Shown here: piece by piece, positions 55,670 to 64,000 of the stretch
Position numbering within the stretch: the stretch's first letter is position 1
Layout of the letters: each line of letters begins with the position of its first letter
Assembly (NCBI GenBank): GCA_944548615.1
Contig: OX155951.1
Location: 40,405,964 to 40,469,963, forward strand
DNA length: 64,000 nucleotides
Direction of reading: 5' to 3'
Source of the DNA: Micropterix aruncella
Taxonomy: Eukaryota > Arthropoda > Insecta > Lepidoptera > Micropterigidae
The notes under the pieces: model-generated
Databases searched by the model: none
What the model saw: only the letters and a program-made list of their open reading frames with translations
Told to the model about the DNA's origin: nothing
Position numbers and translations under genes: made by a program

Positions 55670-55790
55670 AACAACGGATGACGATTGACAGTACTTTACC
55701 CTGGACAACTGCAGCTGCAACGTTTCCAAACGTCTAGTGCAACAAAATTCACGCGGTAAATTCGTTTTATCCTGTTTATAAAATTTATAG
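55670..55790 (+). repeat. Half of a foldback element
   Basis: ACCCTGGACAACTGCAGCTG, CAACGT-TCCAAACGTCTAGTGC and TTCACGCGGTAAATTCGTTT match the right arm only of the foldback family at 23232 and 49574. Confidence 0.65.
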
Positions 55791-55980
55791 GACCGGCAAT
55801 ATATCTGCCGAATGGTTAAAGTGAACTTTCAAAACAATCCTGAAAATGCCAAATGCCAAAATATGCCGAATTATAAAAAATACCGAATTTTCAGGCTAAT
55901 TCGAAGTCATCCTTCATCCTTCATTTTTAAGGAAGTTCATCTTTAGTTCATCCTGAGTTCATCTTTAAGGAAGCACAATA
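55789..55980 (+). repeat. Direct repeat D, copy 2
   Basis: Second copy of the unit at 55028-55170, with extra GAGTTCATC(C/T)T repeats near 55930-55965, ending CATCTTTAAGGAAGCAC as in copy 1. Confidence 0.8.
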
Positions 55981-56379
55981 TAAAAAAATATACCTACTTT
56001 TTCCTTTTTTCCAAATTATCTACATATGTAGAGAGCAGTGTCTCTTAATATTTATTACCTAAATAATACTGAATATATTATATAAATATGTATGGCAATC
56101 AAATTCTAAACTAAATTAAATTCCTTCAAAACCATTCATCAGGTTATTCAATATTAGCTAACCAATATGAATACGCAAAAAAAAAAAAAAATTTTTTGGA
56201 ATTAGGGATTTTATTTAGAGTTGCCTGCTTTAAATATCACATCTGCTTTCAAACCTGCAAGGAGCTTGAAAGCGACCCACAAAGCTAACAGAAATTCTAA
56301 TATAACATTAAGTTTTCCTATACTAGCAGAAACAAACAAATTGTTTCTTCAAAATCGCATTCATCTGCAGCAGTTCGCT
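55981..56379. other. AT-rich DNA, nothing recognised
   Basis: Includes a 14-A run at about 56179. No gene recognised. Confidence 0.4.
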
Positions 56380-56690
56380 GACTAAACGCGGTGATTACTG
56401 CCGCGTTCGCCTCTGTGAGCAGTCTCTCTTTGTTAACTTATTTCCTTATTCGAGTTAGTTCTGTCCGCAAATTGCGCTCCACGACGGCAGTTAATTTTAA
56501 TAGTGGCAATCTTAACTGCGGTTAGTTTGAGAGTGGAACGGTTTCACAGCGACTGATTTAGGTTTAACCCGAGCTGGGGGCGTCGGTTAGCATTTCGCAA
56601 AATAAACTAAGCTGCGTCGTCGTCGAGGGCGGACCGCACCCTGCCACAATTACACCCCCCCCCCCCCTACTACGCTCGGCAAACAGCTCA
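56380..56690. other. CpG-rich island-like block
   Basis: GC-balanced and CpG-containing, with GCTGCGTCGTCGTCGAGGGC at 56611-56630 and a poly(C) run at 56656-56669. Could be a promoter or conserved regulatory block; no exon or TATA box is clear. Confidence 0.35.
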
Positions 56691-56834
56691 ACGTATTGCT
56701 CTTTCTATTTGGTCGATCAATATTTAACAAGTTTGTATTAGATTGCATTCATTGACCTAAGGATACGGTTTTTTTTCTATACAGAGCATGCGTTCTTTGA
56801 GATATGGTTGTTGAAAGATGAGTCTAGTGTATAT

Positions 56835-56930
56835 TTATTTATTTATTTAAAGAAAAGCGCTTTTTTTAGCTACAGTACGTAACGCCGCCTAACTAGGTCT
56901 ATGCCCGTACTAAGGCAAGCGTAGCAGTAA
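56835..56930 (-). repeat. CCTAGTTAGG-family retroelement tail, minus strand
   Basis: TATTTATTTATTTATTTAAAG, then AAGCGC, GTAACGCCGCCTAACTAGG and CCGTACTAAGGC: the reverse complement of the unit at 18045-18235 with its middle deleted. Confidence 0.65.
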
Positions 56931-59089
56931 ACAATGGCTTGTGCGTACTTCAAACTTCGCAATTAAAAAAAACAAAACAAAGTATCTAGTAATATAAAAA
57001 AATAGGAATGGTTATAAATAACGTAGGTACAAATTTATCATTATTCTAAAAATCTAAAAACTAGGTCATTGATATGCCAATATGTCTGTCAGTCTAAGTG
57101 AGTCTGCGAATATTTTTTTTTAAATACCCATTATACTGCTCGCTTCTTCGAGTAATATAAACCTAACTTCACAGTTCGATGTTGTTTTCTTTCTCTCTCC
57201 TGCCATCCTTATTTCTGGTCCCTACTGTCATTACCTTGAATTTACTCAGTATTGGAAGAGTATCATAGCTTTGGGCGTTTCGTTACCGTAGATCGTGTAA
57301 ATGTGCGAAAGTTGGAAGTCTAATTACAAATATGTTTCTCGGAATCAATATCCGTCGTCACCTACACATTGGGGAAGCCTATGTATTCTCCATCTTCTTT
57401 GATCTCATTTCGAGTCCATTTTCAATTCCATTTCATTATTTTTATTATGAAATCAAAAATATAATATCAATGACACTCTATCAATGAGTTTATATGACGT
57501 TTATATAACATGTCGCCATTTCTAAGGATTCCGGCAAGATGCATAGGTCTAACCTGAGAGAGACAGTTTTTACTGTTCTGGTATAATGGTTTGATTCTCT
57601 TTCGTTCGTTCGTTAACACTTCCGGGCCAGGTTAGGACAAGTCTATCGAAAAATATGCCGCCTGGATGGCCTTATCGTTTGCCTATTGTAGGTCCTGGTA
57701 TGTGATAGGGGTTGACAGTTGCAGGCAGGATCGGATGTGGTCTTCATCCATTCTCTTTATTACTGTCAAACTTTTTATTAGTGATATACTCTTGCCAACT
57801 CCTGCCATGCACGAGTGCTCCGTCTCCCTCCCGCATTATGCCTACGACGTCAAAATGACGTCAGCTTGAACACAAATGGCGGATAGCAAATTTATATTTA
57901 TTTATGAAAAAAATATTTAGGAATTATTTTTACAGAATAATTTTGAGTCACTCCTAAGTAGGCAGTGCCTGTTTCAAGAAACACGTCAATTTTATACGAT
58001 ATTGTTTAAAATTTTCAATTTTAAAGTCAGTTTTATGAAGATGTTAATAAATTGTCATTGTTAATTAAAAAACCTTAACATGAAATAAAATAAACAAGAT
58101 AACCTTTGGTAATAAAAGTAATCATTAAATAATAAAAATGGTAGAAAATAATTATAAAATAAATTTAAGTAACTTCAAAATATTATGTTATGAAAATAAA
58201 GATCTGAATCCACCATTGTTTACATATCGGCAGTTTATATTGTTAGAGATGTGAGGGTGTGCAAATGTGCTACTATTTTGAAAATGGCATGAGGATACTT
58301 TCAGTTTCCGTTCTTCCTTTTATAATAAGCCACTGAATAAGACCTTTTTAGGAACCACCTGTGTCAATCGGAGCAATTTATCTGAGCGTTTATACATCGT
58401 GTTCTACCTCATTATTGTCAAGGTTTTATTTATTATTATAACACTGGGTGACACGTTTCGCATCTTACAGTAGACGGACATGTGTTTTTGCGGCAGGTGT
58501 CCCTTTGTTAGGGTGTTTCTCTAACTTTCGTAGCAATAACGCTAATACAATGGCCAGGGGCGCAAAGGTAAGCCGACCGGCCAAATTGTTTGACCTATTA
58601 AATCATAAAGAGCAGCATATTTCACGCTCGCCTCTTCCGGGCTAATGGAATCTGCGGGGGTTGCGCCTCAATGGCGGTCTGGAAAACTTATAAGTAGCCA
58701 CAGGCGCGTTCAGCTACGAGTTCTGGCACACTAATAAATTACCAAACAGAGGCCTCCCACAACTTTTCACTCTGCGTTTTATATGTCTTGTTTTACTTTT
58801 TACTCTTTTGCATATCTTCAATATTTTTTAATCTCCTTTTTTAATATCTTCAATATTTTTAGCTTATCATATTGGCGCAGCACCGAAAATACACAAAAAA
58901 CAATTTTTAACTAAATTTGGCTCTTGAACTATAGACATGAAATCAGCCACCACTGAAAGGCTAGGGCTCATTGATGACAGACAATACTAATATATAATCG
59001 AGTAACCTTTAATGTTTTGATTATTAATAGAAGAATTTGATCATTAATCAAGAATTCAATCATATCACGGCCAAATGTAAATGTAATAC
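56931..59089. other. Unrecognised DNA
   Basis: Mostly AT-rich. GC-balanced segments at 57600-57890 and 58460-58760 carry 65-67-codon plus frames without recognised domains. GACGTCAAAATGACGTCA at 57846-57863 contains two TGACGT-type half-sites. No gene is called. Confidence 0.4.
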
Positions 59090-59145
59090 AACTGTCTATA
59101 CAACTATGTATTAGTTTTTAGGACAATAAATTATTTGATTTGAGA
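59090..59145 (+). repeat. LINE 3' tail, same family as 24350-24420
   Basis: ACAACTATGTATTAGTTTTT, GACAATAAATTATTTGATTTG parallels the end of the LINE at 23860-24420. Confidence 0.55.
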
Positions 59146-60084
59146 TGTCATACACAGTATGCATTTCTTTTGTATGTGAAACTATCTGTTGAATCTTTAC
59201 GTCAATTGCGTAGAAGCTTTATCTTACAGTTAACCTTAACCTAATGGAAAATTGCGATAAAAATAAGATACAACTATTATCAAAATCACTTACAAAGGTT
59301 GACGTTTAGTAATTTGCCTGTATTTTCGATTTTCTAAAGTTTAAAATTTTCAATTTTGTAGAGTTTTCAGTAGTTCAATTTCGAAGAATTCAATTTAATG
59401 ACGAGTAGTATTTTACGCATTTTTTGTTTTTAAATTTAAATAATCAATGAATACACTAATTTCTCGGCTATTTCTGCATTTGAAACTTAATAGCCTCTGA
59501 TGTTATACGCTTGGCGGTCTTTCAGTGAGATCTAGGATTTTTAAAACCTTTTAAAAAGAATGTTTTAATATATTATGCCGGGATTCGGGCATAATTTTAG
59601 AAATTTTCGAAAATTATAAAAAAATACTTACCTAAATTATACTTACTATACCATTTTTTTATTTATTATATCAATCAACACTTCTACTGTATACGGTTTT
59701 AATATTATTTATTCTAGGTGATTTTTAAATAATAAAGTATGTTATATTCAAAGTAAAAAAAAATAGAAAACTTATTTATTGTTACATCTTAATTTTTAAA
59801 AAATCAATTAAAAAAACTAAAGAAGAAATGAGTTAAATTTGTGGTGATTTTTTGTTGATATCTAATAAGTTAGTATATGAAAAAAAGCCATATATTAGTA
59901 TATGAAAAAACGCCAAGCATATTGGAAGAGAAAGATCTAAGCTTGAGGCCTATTTACTTTTTGAAACATTACAATCCTAAAAGGTTTATTTTTTTTTAAA
60001 TTACTCATATTGTCAATTATCCCATACATTGTAATTTTACTTTACCAGCCTACCAAACAACGATGAGGTAAAGTATTGTGAACG
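59146..60084. other. AT-rich DNA, nothing recognised
   Basis: TAGTATATGAAAAAA occurs twice (59871 and 59898), a small local duplication. Confidence 0.4.
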
Positions 60085-60235
60085 CACTTCTGTGTGTGTG
60101 TGTGTGTGTGTGTGTATTCCTTCACGATAGCGCCAAGTGCTTCATCCGATTGAGCTGAAATTTGGCATGCAGTCATCATTTGGTCATGACAAGAGTTGAA
60201 AATAATAGTTTAAATCGGTCCACTAGAGGACGTTT
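60085..60235 (-). repeat. (TG)n plus dispersed repeat family Q, copy 3
   Basis: (TG)12 at 60091-60115, then on the minus strand CAACTCTTGTCATGACCAAA and TGCCAAATTTCAGCTCAATC, the same order as 25725 and 48555. Confidence 0.65.
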
Positions 60236-60400
60236 TTTTTATTTATTTATTTAATCCTTTGATGAATAAAAATTAATTTCAAAGTCACTAAAGTAAATAA
60301 AGAAAACATTTATGAACAACACCTTAAGTTCGACACACCTTAAGAAACGAACGACGCTATGCGCATCTAACGAAGCTTCTAAGGCCTTGAATAAAGAAAT
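60236..60400 (-). repeat. Decayed LINE-type 3' end, sister of 2780-2950
   Basis: TTTATTTATTTATTTAATCC tail followed by the shared words GTTCGACACA, CGACGCTATGCGCATCTAAC and GAAGCTTCT. Confidence 0.5.
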
Positions 60401-60496
60401 ATTGGACTTAGATACTCGAATTTCGGTACACAGTTGCTTTAATGGGATAAAATCACATTATTAAATTGTCAGGCAAGCAAATGTAATTAAAAAAAG

Positions 60497-60815
60497 GGGC
60501 GATTTCAATCGGTTGGCCAACAGGCCGTTTTAAGGGAAGGTGGCCTCAGCCGATTGACTTGAAATTTGAAACGTAGACTCCTGAGGGGTCACGTAAGCGG
60601 CCTGATTCATAGAAGGGGTCATTGCAATCGGGTGGCCAACGGGCCGCTTTAAGGGATGGCGACCTTGAGCGATTGACTTGAATTTTTGAAACGTAGACTC
60701 CTGAACGGTCAAGTCAGCGGTGTGATTCATAGAAAGCGATCTTAGAGATAAAGTGGTTAACGGGCCGTTTTTAATCGATGATGACCTTGGGCAAGTGAAA
60801 CCTTAAACGACTCCT
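60497..60815 (+). repeat. Minisatellite, ~120-bp period, 2.7 units
   Basis: GG(T/G)TGGCCAAC(A/G)GGCCG recurs at 60511 and 60630 and, worn, at 60752; each is followed by ATTGACTTGAA(A/T)TTT-like, AAACGTAGACTCCTGA and GTGATTCATAGAA words. The third unit is shortened and ends beside a G-run. The 66-codon minus frame over it merely reflects the repeat. Confidence 0.9.
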
Positions 60816-60837
60816 GGGGGTTGGGGGGGGGGGGGGC
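60816..60837. repeat. Poly(G)-rich run
   Basis: GGGGGTTGGGGGGGGGGGGG-like run at the end of the minisatellite. Confidence 0.85.
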
Positions 60838-63040
60838 TGTACACAACCGTTTTTTCTTATTTGTTTACTTTGAAAATTGAGAAATATTTACATCTCATCA
60901 AAAACCCGTTAGGCGTAAAGTTTCAACTCTTGGGTCTTAAAGACGCATTGTCATGGCCGAAATCGAATTAAATAAACACCCTGTTAATGCAGACATTATA
61001 TCCACCTAAGCAATTTCATTACTCCGCCCAGAGACTGAAGGTTAAATGGGGAGGGAGAAGGGGGGGCGGCCCGAGGAGATTGGGCGGGCGGTTTTCCCGC
61101 CAAGCATTTATAATCCTGCGTGTATAATAACGGGCTAAGGATACCGCCAGATACGGGTAATCCACTTAGAACGAATAAGCCGCTTTTTTTCACGTTGAAT
61201 AGATGTTTCCATTTAGGCTCTCACACGCCTCAAGATTACGAGTACTTGCTTCCCATGAGAAGACCCCTCGGCATTAAGTGATCTTCCAGATTTCGGGGGA
61301 TCATAACATTAGGCATTGTGTTAGTATGACGTTTAAAAACGTGATAATAGAAAATTAATTTATTGCCTTAAGGCCACACTTTTATTCGCATGACCTCTCA
61401 AGAATGTTCTCGCATCAAACTGAACAAGAAAAGTGATGTCGTTTGATTTGAAAAAAAATCGTCTTTTTTGTATTAAAAAAAGTTGCAAATAATTTTTAAT
61501 TCAGTTTTTTAAGTAGAAAATCTCAGAAAAGATATAAAAAAGAAACCTATAACTTATTGTGTATAGTTTGATCAAACCGTTTCTACCGATTAAAATAAGT
61601 ATTTCCTTAAAGACATACTCGAATGATAAAGACATGGGTAGTAATAATTAAATTAAAATTTCATCATTATTTAAAAAGTAAATTGAAATTCGATTCTTCG
61701 ATTTGGATTTAAATTGAAATTTCTAATTTGATTCGAATTAATGGTCTGCATATTATTCCAATTAATTCAGTTCAAATATCAAATAAAAAACATAAAATTC
61801 CTCTTGGTTGTTCAACGTGTAAATAGTTGAACAACGGCGGGATCATAACCGTGAATAAATTATACTAAAATAAAGAAATAGATTCTAATATGTGGGTACT
61901 TTACAAAATGAGACGAAATCGATGCGCCCAAATCCCTCAAACATCAACACGTAATCAGATATATGTCTGTAAAACACCGACTGACCTGTGATGATGCTCC
62001 TCACCTATCTGGAAGTCCCAGCACTGCTACGGACCCTCGAGGTGCCGACTGGTGGATTTCTCATGCAAGTATCTTCGAAAATGTCTCACACAAGACCCAC
62101 TCGACGCGGATTAGTTCTTTCGCGGAGTTTTTTTCTGATTTTGCGGAGCGGTTTAAGAAGGCGATAAATAAGAGCGGTACAGAGTCGCGAGAGTATGCAA
62201 AACCTCTGAAAAATATATATGCTGTCGTCCTGACAGCGCGGCAGATGATTATAAAAACTAGCGGGGGGTAGGCATTTTTCGAGCAAAGGCAGTACTGGCA
62301 GCGTTCAAGTCGTTCTTCTTCTTCTTCGGAATCAACATCTGTCAGTGAAGGCACATCCAAATACGCTAATCAAATGCTGATGCAAAAAATGCTTTGCGCG
62401 CAACCACCTCTATTTTAATGATAACTAGAATATACTATATTTTTTTATATTATTTAAAAATATAATGACTGATAAAATTATTATTTTGTAAATATTATAA
62501 ATTTTAATACTTTTTTGTTATTAATCTCATATGCAAAATTTCATACGATCAAACCATTCGGGAGAACGGTTATGTATGTACATATGTAGGTGATATGTGG
62601 ACTTGTATGTATGTAGTCAGCTTATGTATGTGGAGCTTTGAGAAGTTTATTCGTATATCGGGTGTTCATTCGCACTACAAGTGAAACAATTGGGACCTGT
62701 GTTGTCTTAAGAACGGCTTAGTGAAGTAAGAAATAGTTTTCTGTACAAGAGCTACTTTTCTATTAAGCAGATAGGTACTATTAAACGTCAGGGGTCTTGG
62801 AGAAGACACTTTCGAGAAAAAAAGATGTCGTGACAAAGAAACCCCAATTTTAATATATTTACGGCTTTTATTTACACGAAGAATAATTATTTTCAATATT
62901 ATAAATATAAATATAACGCCACTCGCCAGGGTGGGTTCTTTTAAAGGCCGTTTCGCCGCGGCATCTGCCGATATATCTCGGTCGATATCATTATGGCTGG
63001 CCGCTGGCCGAAAAAAGCTGCTCGGTCTAGAGGTGTTCCT
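60838..63040. other. Unrecognised DNA
   Basis: GC-balanced at 61020-61120 and 61960-62340, elsewhere AT-rich. Frames at 61963-62271 (plus, 102 codons) and 62360-62061 (minus, 99 codons, starting near an acidic DSEEEEERLERCQYC run) overlap each other and have no recognised domain. A 10-bp perfect hairpin GTTGTTCAAC/GTTGAACAAC lies at 61807-61835. Confidence 0.4.
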
Positions 63041-63044
63041 TTCT

Positions 63045-63400
63045 TTTGTTTCTAATGGTTTCGTACACATTGGGCCCGATGCCCCGCTTGTATTCTTAGG
63101 TCGACCCAACTCACGGTTCAGCTCCCATCCGGTAGCTTCCTCGAAGAGGGACCTACACTGGAAAGGCCGATGAGAACTCTGCCTGCGGCTGAGACCTGCA
63201 GTCGTAAGCGGTTGGGATAGGACGTGCGGAGCGCGGACGAGGATACGCCTCGGGGGAACTGGCTGTACACCTAGGTCGGTTTGCATAGTAGGTTGTGTCA
63301 GCCACGCTTACGATATCCAGCGAATAACTGGGGAAGTCTGGAGATGTAAGTTTCCTATAGAGCGGGGTTAAGTGACTCGCTAAAAATCCACCAGCGCTGA
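63045..63400 (+). mobile_element. Poly(A)-less retroposon family R, diverged fragment
   Basis: TAATGGTTTCGT...TGGGCCCGATG, AGGTCGACCCAACTCACGGTTCAG, GGTAGCTTCCTCGA, CTCTGCCTGCGGCTGAGA and GGGGAAGTCTGGAGA...TTTCCTATAGAGCGG match parts of the 38-kb copy (reversed) and the 9.8-kb copy. The 3' hairpin end is missing. The 203-codon minus frame at 63286-62675, the longest Met-initiated frame here, runs antisense through this repeat into AT-rich DNA and is best explained as chance. Confidence 0.65.
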
Positions 63401-64000
63401 TTGCAGTGAATGTCTGAAAAATATATAACGATGGCAATGAGAGCAAGTCGCAACCGACTCCATCGCCTAAATTGAGGGACGAGCTCATTATATACAAAAT
63501 CTGCGGCTATATGGCGCTGCATACGTCAGTGTCGACGACACGCGCCTTTCGGTACATTTCTTTCATTCCGCAGTGCACCGCCCTCAATGACACCCTGCTA
63601 TGCCATCGTGCTACATCGGTATGAGTAGAACGCCTAGGTATTGCGATTTCTAACGTTTATATTTTTTTCTACTGTTTAAGTATAGATTTATTGTATTTTA
63701 TCAACTCCACTAGACCACAGTCTCTTCCTGATTGATGCCTGTATTACAATTTATTACATAGTATACCTATTTTATATACAATTTTGTTAAAATTATTGAC
63801 AATGTAATTTATAAAAAAATATAAATTTATAATATGACATGAAATAATGTTGCTTTGTAAAATAGGTATAAAAGAATAATTACCTACATAGACACTGTAA
63901 TAATATTATATATTTTTATAATTCTGATGTAAAGTTTTAGTAAATATTTTTTTTTATTAAAAACATATATTGTCGTACCTACCTATATTCAAATACAATT
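63401..64000. other. Unrecognised DNA
   Basis: GC-balanced to about 63640, then AT-rich to the window end. A 114-codon minus frame (63497-63153) overlaps the retroposon fragment and is not called. Confidence 0.4.

Noticed and set aside
55028..55980. LTR retrotransposon bounded by direct repeat D
   Set aside because: No TG...CA termini, primer-binding site, polypurine tract or gag/pol similarity inside; the interior is explained by other element fragments.
62675..63286. 203-codon minus-strand ORF, the longest Met-initiated frame in the window
   Set aside because: It runs antisense through a dispersed retroposon fragment and then into AT-rich DNA with a composition change in mid-frame; no domain is recognisable and homologous copies of the repeat do not keep the frame.

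Overview
This window looks like gene-poor eukaryotic DNA from an insect genome, most probably a moth or butterfly. The evidence is overall AT-richness with long (AT)n arrays, and an almost continuous litter of decayed transposable elements. These include Helitron ends with the terminal context AAGCGAAGCSGCGG...CTAGT, APE-type LINE fragments with short microsatellite 3' tails, TTAA-flanked piggyBac-type MITEs, mariner relics and a hAT deletion derivative. The assignment to Lepidoptera is inference from the style of these repeats. No tRNA, rRNA, CRISPR, operon or bacterial feature is visible. I recognise no intact host gene: every protein-like stretch I can name belongs to a mobile element and is broken by stops, frameshifts or internal deletions. 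The window is probably intergenic or the inside of a very large intron.

Layout. 0-9 kb: a possible pogo/Tigger-like transposase tail, an (AT)n array, a duplicated ~375-bp unit, a broken gene of a repetitive arthropod protein family (4.0-5.0 kb), a hAT deletion derivative with an exact 8-bp target duplication (6432-7090) and a TTAA MITE (7599-7929). 9-19 kb: one copy of a poly(A)-less retroposon family (9809-10460) and several LINE fragments, one carrying an RT YADD motif (18280-18291). 19-23 kb: two Helitron-type elements side by side, one with a foreign 152-codon ORF in its middle, the other keeping a piece of Helitron helicase. 23-31 kb: foldback elements and LINE 3' ends, including a LINE tail interrupted by a TTAA MITE. 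31-36 kb: a cluster of short elements carrying CCATCTAG/CTAGATGGC motifs that resemble CTCF sites. 36.2-37.5 kb: the most striking structure, a near-perfect palindrome with 305-bp arms and an 8-bp loop between two ~300-bp (AT)n arrays. 38-56 kb: further copies of the poly(A)-less retroposon, two mariner relics, LINE fragments, a second TTAA MITE and small tandem duplications. 56-64 kb: mostly unrecognised AT-rich DNA with a ~120-bp minisatellite and one more retroposon copy.

The elements do not act together as a pathway; the window records nested and sequential insertion. The observations of most interest are the long palindrome, the retroposon family with conserved 3' hairpin, 12-14-bp target duplications and about 667-bp full-length copies, the exact hAT footprint, the Helitron with an inserted ORF, and the CTCF-like motif cluster. 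I did not find a convincing new defence, metabolic or signalling system.
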